Of a DNA stretch of 64,000 nucleotides, positions 35,801 through 45,905 are shown piece after piece. Numbering within the stretch: the first letter of the stretch is position 1; the number at the start of each line of letters is the position of its first letter. The stretch comes from Lunularia cruciata (lineage: Eukaryota; Streptophyta; Marchantiopsida; Lunulariales; Lunulariaceae), in the NCBI GenBank assembly GCA_948567375.1, contig OX419762.1:53487034-53551033 (forward strand). Direction: 5' to 3'. The position numbers and the translations under genes are program-made. Under the pieces are notes generated by a model. The model was not told where the DNA came from, searched no databases, and saw only the letters and a program-made list of their open reading frames with translations.

Positions 35801-36566
35801 CACTCATCCTTCTCAATAGAAGAACATGCTTCCTTGTAGGATGAGGGTTCATCTTCTTCCAAGACTAAAGCATGAGCATCATCCCTAGAAGTCAAGTCAT
35901 CAATTAACAACTTTATTGAATCAGTCCACAAACCATATCTGTTTGGAGCTTGACTAACACACCTTGATAGTCTTGAGTTCATCCAAGAGTTCACCTCTTG
36001 GATGAACTCTCCACTTGATCTCCATGTATAGGTCCATTGTGAGGCTGACCTAGCACATTTTGTTGCTCACTAGCAATTACTTGCTCCATTTGTTCTTGCT
36101 CCTCAAGAACTTGCTCTGCTATAGGAGCACCTCCTTCCTCCTCATCACTTAAGTGATCAATCTCCCCCTCAACTAGATCTAGGGTGGAAGACTTGCCTTT
36201 GTTAGTGTAGGGAGCCTGAGCATTCTCCTCCTCCTTGAATGATGTGGATTCATTAAAAGATACATCCCTACTGACCACAACCTTACACACTATTGGATCC
36301 CATAGCCTATAAGCCTTCACTCCACTTCCATAGCCAAGAAAAACACATTTCTTTGACTTAGCATCCAACTTGGACCTATTCTCTTGAGGGGTGAGTGAAT
36401 ATGCATCACAACCAAATATCTTCAATCTACCATAATCAGCTGGTCGTTGATGCCTGAACTCATATGGCATCTTGAAGTTGATTGCACTGGATGGAGAAAT
36501 ATTTACCACATATGTTGTTGTGTTGACAGCTTCTGCCCAAAACTCATGTAGGAACTTTAGCAGCAT
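35800..36566 (-). pseudogene. Ty1/copia integrase C-terminal remnant
   Basis: The frame at 35,991-36,566 starts at LLKFLHEFWAEAVNT and continues with LKIFGCDAYSLTPQENRSKLDAKSKKCVFLGYGSGVKAYRLW, the typical copia integrase C-terminal region. The zinc-binding HHCC segment and the D,D,E core that normally precede it are absent. It is joined almost directly to the Gag knuckle. Confidence 0.9.
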
Positions 36567-36609
36567 AAACTATCTTTGCAAAGGAGCCTTCATCAACCTT
36601 TCCTTTGCC

Positions 36610-37205
36610 CTTAGCTTTACACTCTTTCTTCATATGGCCTACTTTGCCACATCCCCAACAAGCACTTGTTTCCTCTCCTTGGACTTGCCCCTAGACTTAG
36701 ACCTGGACCTGGCCTTGCTTTTCCTCTTATCACCATCGTTAGTCCTCCACTAAGGTCTACTACGTTGGACAACAAAAGCATTGCATGGAGTAGAAGATGA
36801 CACTAAGGTTGCAACAAGTTTCTGTTGCAAGTCATTCGTAAGTAGAGCTATTGTCACCTCTTCAAAGGTAATAGTCTTCTTTTCATGGTGTAATAAAAAT
36901 TGTGAAAGTGACTGATAGGATGGCGGTAAGGAGCCCAACAAGTGCAGCAACTTCCACTCCTCATTCAAGTCCTCTCCCAAGTTTTTCAAGTCCACCACTA
37001 AGTCACAAAATGCATCCGCATGGTCTTTAATATTGGTCCTTGGTTTCATCTTGAATGTGATTAGTTTGAGGTTGGTGTATAATTGGTTTGATAATTCATT
37101 TTGATGATACTTGATCTGAAGTGCATCAAAAAATGAGGTACAATAAAAATGCTCCTCCACTTGCTTGATTACATGGGGCTGAAGGTGAAGTAAAATAGTA
37201 TTCAC
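36610..37205 (-). pseudogene. Ty1/copia gag pseudogene with CCHC knuckle
   Basis: The frame at 36,750-37,205 has Gag words such as MKPRTNIKDHADAFCDLV and LGEDLNEEWKLLHLLGSLPPSY, of the UBN2-type copia Gag. The knuckle CWGCGKVGHMKKEC is at 36,619-36,660, out of frame with the main ORF. The N-terminal part is interrupted by the assembly gap region and stops. Confidence 0.9.
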
Positions 37206-37607
37206 AGCTTATTGTTGCATATCATCCCAATCACTTTGTCTCACACCCTCAGGTTTCTCCCTCAAGAGCTTACCCAAACCAATTTCCCCCAACAATCATT
37301 TCACTTGCCATTCCCATAGCAAGTAATCCTTGCGTCCATCAAACTTTGCCATATCAAACTTGGGTCCACCAAGCTTCAAGTTCCCAATCTTGACTTTATC
37401 CTGCTCTACAAGTACTACTAAGGCTATTGCTGCACTTAGAGACTCCTCTTGAGTCCCTGAACGTTCAACCTTAAAACTTTCATACTCAAGAGAGTGTGTC
37501 CTAAGATGGAAATAGTTTTACAATAACTTCTTCAAGTACTCAAGAAAATCACCAATTAATTGCACCAACTTGTAGCCTTGAGGTTAAGCTTTCCAACCCA
37601 CTAAATA

Positions 37608-37807
37608 NNNNNNNNNNNNNNNNNNNNNNNNNNNNNNNNNNNNNNNNNNNNNNNNNNNNNNNNNNNNNNNNNNNNNNNNNNNNNNNNNNNNNNNNNNNNN
37701 NNNNNNNNNNNNNNNNNNNNNNNNNNNNNNNNNNNNNNNNNNNNNNNNNNNNNNNNNNNNNNNNNNNNNNNNNNNNNNNNNNNNNNNNNNNNNNNNNNNN
37801 NNNNNNN
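37608..37807. other. Assembly gap (200 N)
   Basis: Exactly 200 unresolved bases inside the copia element, most likely a scaffold gap of arbitrary length. The two frames spanning it (all X) are artefacts. Confidence 0.99.
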
Positions 37808-39334
37808 CCAAAGCTTACAAGAGCAGATAACATAGGTGGTTCAATAATTTCTAGAGAAGGACATTTATCGATATAAATCTGCATCCACACACATTTTCAT
37901 CCCTTTTCTAGAACATCCAACATGGTTACAACCATGCCTAGCTTCCTCTCACTTTTGGATGCATAAAACAAAAAATTCTGCTGTAGATTTAGAACTTGGA
38001 ATGAGAAGTAAGCTCCTTCAAAATTTCAAGCCAATTCATTAGATAGATACAAAACAGATTTCAGCTGAAGCCAAAAATATCACTTGACACCACATACTGT
38101 GTCATGGAATTTTGAGATGGATATCAGATGCAAAACTGATCAAGATCATTTAGAGCCTTGAGCACTACTTGCAAAGGCCAAAACTATGACAAAGAAAAAA
38201 ATTGATTTGGTCAGACCGGAGAGAGATCAAATGAGTGGGCCAAAGGACAGATTGCATTCACATGAGTCGGTGAGAAATCAACTAGTCGCAGCCCAAGAGG
38301 AGATTAGCATGCCTTGATGACCTCCTCAATGACCATGCCCGCCTTTGCTATTCCACCTCCTGGATTTTCTATTCTACTCCGGGATTGATGATGGATTATA
38401 GCACAAGTATGTGGATAGATATCAAGTTCTTCAAAACCAAAGATTGTTCCTAGTGCAGCTGCATCTAAAGGAGTACATGGCTTTCAACTTTTAAGAAGTA
38501 CACGTTCCACCTGATAAGAGTAGCCTCAGTAACTTGAAGCAGACCAGGTGGACCACCAGGAGATTGGGACCTTTCCCACCCACAACCCTAATATTAGCTT
38601 CCACCTAGTAAAGGAAAAATTGAAGTTCAAGTGACCAATCCTTCACCACTCGAGCAGCACTACTCCTCCACCCCCAAAAAATCCCTTGTGACTTTTGGAT
38701 CAATCAGACCCATATTCAATCAATCCATGCACAAATTCCTATCTTATAAATTTCAACCCTTTGACTTCCACACCCGATCGTCCTCACGTGCCAAGAAAAG
38801 GCTCATCAATTTTTGGAGCAGTACTCTTTGTGTAAACCCTAATGACACACCCCATTACTCATTTGGATCGTTGGACAAATAGAAATCCAGATAGTGAATG
38901 AAAGTATAGTCAGCTGAACAACTCGTAATGAGGCTCTAAATTCTTAGTAATTTGTCTCATCAATTGACAAGTAGACACTACCTCCTCCAGCATTACATGC
39001 TCGGACAATGCAGCAAGATTGCCATCAGCTTTGGTGGTGATAGGAACTGTGTGATCTAAGAGGCATCAACTCTTTGCTATTTCACCTTGCCAAATTGACA
39101 CAATTTCATGCACTGATCTTCTTCACCAAAACTCCCTTCCTCCTTTCTTCTCCCGCACACAACTTTCTCATCTCTCCCAACTAGTCTACAATTACAGTCT
39201 TGACCTGCTCTCATTTTTCTTCAACCACAATGTGGAATGATTGTCCATGATGATCTCCCAAACACCACGGCACTGAACTAGACTCTAGATACCCTCTATG
39301 TTTTTTCTTTGACCTCAACTCTGATAGCAATTGT
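37808..39334 (-). other. 5' untranslated interior of the copia element
   Basis: Between the gag start side of the gap and the right LTR. A plus-strand frame at 38,631-38,882 has no motif. At 39,312-39,333 the minus strand shows the primer-binding site (TTGCTATCAGAG, diverged from TGGTATCAGAGC). Otherwise I see nothing identifiable. Confidence 0.6.
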
Positions 39335-39605
39335 TGAGAATCAGATGAGAGTCATAGGAACCTTCACATATTAAGCATATCTCAAATGAATTCATACATT
39401 ATACAAAAGGTACGTGGTTCACCTCTATGTGAGGCTTAGTCCACCAGAAAGCATCAGGGAAAAACTTTACTCACTCATGCTCACCGCCATCTCTGTCATG
39501 CAAGTCCTACTCTTTGATATTCTCTTGGTCCACTCTAACTATCCACCTATGAGTCAGCTATCCCAAATATAGTGTAACCCTATGGCATAAGAGTAAAACC
39601 TTACA
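39335..39605 (-). repeat. 5' LTR of the Ty1/copia element
   Basis: 271 bp. Followed on the right by the ACTAC duplication and then by resumed family A3 gag sequence. Confidence 0.93.
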
Positions 39606-40249
39606 ACTACTACTAATGTAGCCCTTTCCATAAGAGGATCAAAAGCACTCACCAAATTTATAGAGTTTTTCAAGTTATTCAACCTGCTTTACAACCTAAT
39701 CACTCTCATTCACTTCTAAACTCCACTCTATATGATTGTAATCTTGCTAGATTTTACCTTAAAAGAAGATTTCTCATACTTCATCTTACTTTGAAGCTTT
39801 GGTTTTAACCATCCCACAAAATTCTTAGTAAATATGGCAACTATCCCAATCATAGGAGTATATATACTCATCTCTTCTCTTCTTCAACATTATGCAAAAT
39901 CTTAACTTTAACTTCTCTAATATTTATGCACATAATCTTGATTTCTCTCCATCTCCATATCAAAAGAAGATATATCAATCATTAATATCTCATACATTTC
40001 ATCAAGAAGAAATCTCTCAATAAGTGTGGTGTACCAGCTCTACCAAGTCTAATCTTATCATCATTATTCTCTTTATTTTTGTGTTCTAGTTCATATCATT
40101 CAAGACTTGCATCCAAAAACACTTAAGTTATAATAAGACCCGCTTCTTCTTTCTATTTTCATTATTTCTTATGCAAGTCCATTGAACTCTTTTACAAACA
40201 TCTCTAGATCTTCTCCTTCTATATCAATAAAAATTAGAAGTTTCTACAT
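39606..40249 (-). pseudogene. gag start of A3
   Basis: The minus strand begins at the ATG (40,247-40,249) equivalent to the A1 gag start, but the second codon is a stop (TAG for GGG). Gag words then follow in A1 order to about 39,640. The copia insertion separates it from the knuckle fragment at 33.4-33.8 kb. Confidence 0.8.
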
Positions 40250-40379
40250 CTTAGCCTCTCACTACATTTCTTCTCTCTTCTTTCTATTGCCTCTCTCTAT
40301 ATATAACTAGTAAAAGTATAAATATAACTTACCCTATTCAAGAGGTAAAAACTAAAGGTTATATAGAAGGCTCAAGTTG

Positions 40380-40800
40380 TCTTAAGATTTCCATGACATG
40401 GTCAAATCTTAAATTCCATCAATTGAATCCTCATGCACATCTTTGCCATAAGCTAAAATACTATCTCCATCACTAATATTGAGAACTAATAAAGAAGGTA
40501 GTTTCTTTATAGTGGTACTAAGACTTTCTCTAAAATCTCCTATCAATTTCATTAAAAGTTCTATTGCTCTATTACACTCATGGCCTTTGAAATTTTTTGA
40601 TTTCACAACCTCATACAAAGCCTTGGTTTTAGATCTCCTTCCTCTTAGTCTTTGATGGAAAAGGTCACCATGCAATTCCAAATCAATTAAGCATTTCCTT
40701 CACTTAACCTCTTGCTCTTTGAGCTCAATGAATTGGCCTTATATCCCTTCTCTCTACATGAAATCTCTCAGACTTGATACTTCCTAGGAGTAGGGAGAGC
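40380..40800 (-). pseudogene. Upstream zinc-finger ORF relic of A3
   Basis: The minus strand retains RGRRSKTKALYEV, FKGHECNRAIELL and LIGDFRESLSTT, aligned with A1 51,150-51,320 (GRRSKTKELCEV, PKGHECSGVKALL, LVKDLGESLSTA). Despite great age a 90-codon frame is still open here. Confidence 0.75.
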
Positions 40801-41446
40801 TACAAGTCATCCAAACACTCTTTAAATTATATTCTTTCATGACAATAACTACTATCAAGTCAACATCCTTGGAAAAACTTTTAAAACATCAACTTCTACT
40901 CTTGATATATCTCCATGCTCCAAAGATAGAGTCAAAGCAATCAAACATGCTTTGGGTTCTTAAACCCTTGTTGATTAGAACCCAAAATTATGGAAACAAA
41001 CTCTTGCACACAATCTAAGTGATTATTTCTGAATGGAAAATCAAACTACTCTAGAATTGTAGGACATTACCAAGACCCTATAGGATCTTACTTGAAATAC
41101 TTCAGACCTTTTCATTCAACCATTTAACCTAAGCACCTTTTTATGCAACACACATCTTTGTTCCAAGATTTTATCTACAAACTATCTCTTTATTTCCAAA
41201 AAGCTATAAATTTCTCTTTATAAATAATATCTATATTATTTTTAGGTCAAAAGATAGCTAATTATATTCAGTTAATTATATTCAATAGCTAATTCTAGTT
41301 TTTATAATTTCTGATAATAAATAACCAAAAAAAATACATGATAAAATTTTGATAAAATGTTTAAGAATGTGCAAATTTATAAGTATACCCTACCAATTTC
41401 TAGAGTCTAGCTTGGTGCATATACAAGTTATTACTATAATTTTAAG

Positions 41447-41745
41447 TAGCTCACCTATAGAGTAAAATAAAATTTCATCTATAAGAATCTATAATAAAGA
41501 TCTCCAAGGTAAAATTTTTTGTAAGAACCTTGTAATATTTAAAGCATTCATTCAAGACATTGCTCACTAAAGAACAAAATGAGAGATAGTTAGTTGAAAA
41601 TGAAAGGATGATGATAACCTCTTCATCCATTTTTATAAATTTATAAAATTCTTTTACACAAACGTTACTAACTACTAGAATAATTTTATTTATATAGCAA
41701 GAAGTCATATAAAATCAAAGGTCTTAGAGAATATTTAACTTGTGG
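41447..41745 (-). repeat. Truncated 5' LTR of A3
   Basis: It matches the internal end of the A1/A2 LTR (words around ATTGCTCACTAAAGAACAAAATGAGAG and AGTCATATAAAATCAAA). It stops where fragment B3 begins at about 41,757, so the outer half is missing. Confidence 0.75.
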
Positions 41746-41756
41746 AAACAAGTATG

Positions 41757-43213
41757 TTTGCTTACTAAGCTTATCTACAAACATTACAATTGTTGTTTGA
41801 CCTTGCTTTGTCTTGGGCAAGGATGTGATGAAATCTAAGCTCATGGGTTCCCATCAAGCAGATGGGATAAGGAGTGGTTGAAAGAGTCCACTTGGTTTCT
41901 GGTTGCATTGATAGCTCTTACAAGATTAGACAAACTCTCAAACATCTTGTGCCATGTTGGGCCACCACCATTGGCATTAAAGGGTACTCAAGGTCTCATC
42001 TACATCCATGTGATCAGTAATTGGGAAGTCATGGGCTTCTTGAAGGCACACAAGTTGGAGATCACTCTTGGCTAGAACATAGATCCAATTCTCATAAAAT
42101 AGAAGGCCTTCCTTGCCAAAGAAGGTATTGTACTCCTTGTCACATGCTGCAAAATGACCTTGTACCATCTAAAAGAAGGGATCTTGTTGTAAAGTTGTCC
42201 TAAACTTGATTTGGACCTTTGCAGTTGATAGACATAGTCGGAATTGCTATTGTGATGAGAGCAAGAGCCTTCAAATTAGGTCATCATGATAGGGCATCAA
42301 GGATAACATGGAATTGACCAGGTTTGCACTCAAGTTTGATATCAAACAATTGTAGTTGTTCCTCCCATCAATGATATCCACTCTCCATGTGTTCTACATG
42401 TAATGTTTGCAACAAGGGTTTGTGATCAATTTGCATGATCACTTGTTTCTCCAAGAGATAATGATTCTATACCTTGGTGGCATATACCATTACTAATTGT
42501 TCCTGATCTCGAGCAGAGTAATTCCTTTATGTGATATTTAGTTGGTGAGACACAAAAGCAATAGTATGTAACTCATTTAGGAATTCTTGCTGCAACACGG
42601 TTCTAATCGCAATGTTAGAAGCATCAAAATCAACCACACAAGGTAGTTGAGGGTCATAAACTTGAAGATACCATATCTTTTAGCTTCTGAAATGTTTCTT
42701 TGTGCTTGGTGATCCACCAAAAGCTTGATTTCTTCCCCAAGAGGTTGGTCAATGGTGCAACCACATGAGCATCGATGCTCACCACATGGTCACAGCCACA
42801 TGGGAATTTTCTAGTAACCGCTTTGGAGATCCAACTTGGAAAAGTATCATACTCCACTCAATTGATTGAGCAAGTCATCAATTTGAGGCAAGGGATATGC
42901 ATTCTTCACTATTTTTTTATTGACGCCATGATAATCAATATAGAAGTGAAGTCTTCCATCTTTCTTTGAGATAAATACTACCAATGCTTCCCAAGGAGAT
43001 ATAATATAATCTATGAAATTCTTCTCTAACAACTTCGTTAGTGTTGTTCAAAGCTCATCCAACTCCTTTGGTGAGAGCTAATAGATTGGTCTACTCAATT
43101 GAGTACTTCTTGGCAATAACTCAATCTTGAAGGGCATACCACAATTCGAGTGTAATCCCATTGATAGATCATTTAGAAACACATCTGAAAACTCCTAGAC
43201 TATTTGATCAACC
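41757..43213 (-). pseudogene. Ty3/gypsy family B pol fragment B3
   Basis: It is collinear with B1 from about 1,124 to 2,990 on the same strand: integrase linker, RNase H tail, RT palm and fingers (LLGKKSSFWW, MLEKNFIDY, PLPQIDDLLNQLSG). About 480 bp of RT, including the catalytic Asp-Asp segment, is replaced by a short filler at about 42,770-42,840. No LTRs are present, so it is a truncated fragment at the edge of A3. Confidence 0.85.
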
Positions 43214-44138
43214 GGTGACAACCCGGCAAATATCACTTTTGCGGTAATCGGGTAAGTAAAGTTTGTTCCCATAGAGATACAAGTCAAAAATGTCTAAATA
43301 CAAAGTCAAAGTAACAATTGCAATTCTTCTTGGTTGCATCTTTAATCTCTTGGGTAGAAACTACACTCAAAAGAGAGTAACAAGCAATGACATGCAGTCT
43401 TGTCACAAATTCACACTCCTTAATCACAACTCCATGAATTCTTTCCAAACAATCTTGATTGTGATGATTCAGGCTCTCCCAAAAATGGCACTTCACTGCA
43501 AAACAACCTTGCCTTAGAATTGTGTTCCACCCCTCCACTGAAGGCACAACTTCCTCTATCAAAATTGCTTTACATCAACTTTGCACTGCAATCACAAATG
43601 CAAAATACTACCAACACTACAATTCCTCTCAGATCTATCAAGGCATTGCTCCAATTGCACTTCACTCAAGATCAAACACACAGAATGAAGATCAAGGCTG
43701 TGGAATCCAACATCCAACAAGCATATTGACTTGCACTTCAAATTTCTCCACACACTCACAAATATAGACACAAAGTTGATACTCGGAATCAAGCTTAAGC
43801 AACGAGCACTGCTTCACAACATTTTGCTTTATCTATTCTCAGAAATAATGAGCACTGAATAACATAAGACTATGAATGCCACTCTTAAATAGTGAAGCAA
43901 TCAATAGTTATCTTCCTAATGCACCTCTTCCTAACAACTTTACAAACTTGTAGATCCAAAATGACAATGCACCTCTTCATATCTGCCTATTCAATTCTCA
44001 AATCGGTTACTAATCCGATCCGATGTCTACTTCTTCTTCAGCTTTCAAACCCGAACTTGAAGTAATTGTACTTCTTATTGCTCTGTCCTCGGGTTTCACA
44101 ACTCCTACATCTTCTACCAGATCTAACAATTCTCTTTC
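43214..44138. other. Unrecognised region downstream of the coiled-coil pseudogene
   Basis: It starts abruptly at the end of B3 with TGACAACCCGGCAAATATCAC, which would suit an LTR or element edge. On the minus strand it reads as low-coding sequence with short frames (43,284-43,562). Nothing is assigned. Confidence 0.4.
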
Positions 44139-45056
44139 CTAATCTGACATTTCACTAGTGGGTAATCTATCTAACTCCTTATCTTCTGACCCACTCTTCT
44201 CTAATGCCTCCAATGGTAACTCCAAAGACATCTGCACTCCCACTTCATCTACTTCGGGTTTTGCTCTAACATCTTTCCAAAGTTTATCTATCTCTAACTT
44301 CACTAGATCTAATCTAATCGTGATATTATCTTCGACTTCCAATATCTTCCTGTCTACCCAAGTTTTGAGACTAATTAACAGAGCATTCAAGTCTGTATCC
44401 TTTGCATGTCTCCTCCTGCACTAATAACTTCAACTCGTGTAGCCTTGTCTCTTCAATACAAACACTGGCCTCTGTACTCAGCATCGCATTCATCCTGATT
44501 ACGATCTCCTTCAATGGCTCCAATCTCATCTTCCTTTCACGCTCCCAATCTGCAAGCCAATCTTCCTTGTACATTGCCAACTTTGCCTCAAACTCGGCTT
44601 TCATAGTTTCTTTCTCCTTCTCCTTCTGCACAATCTTCTCCTCCTGATTATGAAGTAACTCTCATAATCTCTCTTCTTCCCTATATCTCATTGTCAACTC
44701 CCGTTGCATAGTTACTTCTTCTCTTCTACACTCTCCATCACTCTATCAAGCTCTTGTTCCTTCTCTGCTACCCTCGCCATAGCATGGATAATTTCTAGTC
44801 TTGAATCAACAAATTGCTACTTCAAGATTTCGTACTCTACTACTTGTCTCTCCCTTGCTATGTCATTCTTCTTCACAAGTTCCTCTTGATACCTTGCTTC
44901 TCTCTTCAAGTTCTCAATAACTTGACACTGCCCTACTGCATCCCCTCGTAGTACTTCACTTTCCTCCTCACCTCGGATTATACTCCTCTTCAACTCTGAG
45001 TTCTCTTCTTCCAATCTTGCCAAAACCTACAACACAGTCTTCACCTCCGGACATGT
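44139..45056 (-). pseudogene. Coiled-coil protein pseudogene
   Basis: The minus strand encodes Glu/Lys/Arg-rich heptad-like sequence: MARLEEENSELKRSIIRGEE, then ENLKREARYQEELVKK, then KEKEKETMKAEFEAKLAMYK, then ETRLHELKLLVQEE. The frame is broken by a TAG near 44,818, a frameshift near 44,730 and a TGA near 44,660. Proteins of this type are common in plant transposon ORFs of unknown function; I cannot name the family. Its upstream end abuts repeat X' of the family C element. Confidence 0.6.
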
Positions 45057-45074
45057 CGTCTGCATCTCTTTCTT

Positions 45075-45180
45075 TGTTGTGCGTATATACATCGCTACAC
45101 AACATACATCGCTATCAACATCATACACTATAAAAGCACAACTCACACATAAGTCATACATAGACTCTAAAGTGCCACAA
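45075..45180 (-). repeat. Repeat X', copy of X beyond the terminal repeat
   Basis: 106 bp, differing at about three positions from 45,632-45,737. Contains CTATAAAAG at 45,128 in plus orientation. It lies outside the 449-bp repeat, giving an X'-Y-X arrangement that ordinary LTR structure does not explain. Confidence 0.9.
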
Positions 45181-45629
45181 TAATCAGATTGCTTAACATT
45201 CTCAACTCAACTCAACTCAGATCAGTACTTGATCTGTCACTCTGTAAATTGCCAACAACTGGGCACTGATTATAGTCAAGCCACACCCACTCAAACATAG
45301 AGAATCCAGGTGACGCTCGCCGGCCTCTGTCCACCATAGCCAGGAACTCGAAGGCTCAACATCAGAGAAGTGAGCTCTCTGGAGCTCACTTCGAAACTAT
45401 ACCCCCTGGACTTGAGCTAGCCCTAAAACCCTAACGGTCCCGCTGATGGTACACTCGATGGTGCAAACGGTGCAAAGTGACAGTGGGTCCCACCGTGAAG
45501 TCAGTACCCCGAACACGAAATCTAACCGTCGGAAAGTAGTCCCTAGGAAACTACTAGAATAACTCTAACAACCATCACTGGAACTCCAGTGTCCGAGCAT
45601 CTAGATGCGGAACTACAAATGGCGTGACA
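45181..45629 (-). repeat. Terminal repeat Y, left copy (3' LTR, core)
   Basis: 449 bp, aligned end to end with 62,286-62,734. Minus-strand TGTCACGCC start. Contains a perfect 11-bp hairpin GAAGTGAGCTC/GAGCTCACTTC at 45,367-45,392, also present in the right copy (62,472-62,497) with a compensated centre. Confidence 0.9.
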
Positions 45630-45631
45630 GC

Positions 45632-45737
45632 TGTTGTGCGTATATACATCGCTACACAACATACATTGCTGTCAACATCATACACTATAAAAGCACAACT
45701 CACACATAAGTCATACATAGAATCTAAAGTGCCACAA
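45632..45737 (-). repeat. Repeat X next to the polypurine tract
   Basis: 106 bp between the polypurine tract and Y. The minus-strand tract CTAGGGGGGCAA at 45,738-45,749 ends exactly where X begins, suggesting that the true 3' LTR starts with X and runs on into Y. The right LTR lacks X. Confidence 0.85.
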
Positions 45738-45905
45738 TTGCCCCCCTAGCTGGCGGTTAGGTCCCTCTAACTCCAGATAGCCATCTACTCTAAGTATATG
45801 GTATACCCTCTAATGGGCAAAGATCAGGAGGCCGGGTGCTATGGAGCCCCATCGTTAGTCGCCTGTCTGCAATCTATACCATATAAAGAATGAACTAGCT
45901 ATAGG

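Larger units (their letters stand above)
33811..39605 (-). mobile_element. Ty1/copia deletion derivative with TSD
   Basis: Two 271-bp LTRs (33,811-34,081 and 39,335-39,605), TGAGAATC start and ...ACA end on the plus strand, are flanked by a perfect ACTAC duplication (33,806-33,810 and 39,606-39,610). On the minus strand: primer-site-like TTGCTATCAGAG beside the right LTR, Gag with knuckle, then integrase C-terminus, RT and RNase H, then a polypurine tract (AAGGGGGG) beside the left LTR. Protease and the integrase catalytic core are missing, so it could move only with help. It sits inside A3 and is younger than A3. Confidence 0.95.
29490..41745 (-). mobile_element. Ty3/gypsy family A, ancient fragmented copy A3
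   Basis: Collinear minus-strand pieces match A1 in the order RT (29,490-29,640), protease and linker (30,300-30,850), knuckle region (33,440-33,790), gag start (39,606-40,249), upstream zinc-finger ORF (40,380-40,800) and part of the 5' LTR (41,447-41,745). The gaps are filled by an unidentified 2.6-kb segment (30,851-33,439) and by a Ty1/copia element (33,811-39,605). The LTR is cut by fragment B3. It is the most decayed of the three family A copies. Confidence 0.85.

Noticed and set aside
37549-37890. Frames spanning the N run
   Set aside because: They consist of undetermined residues across an assembly gap.
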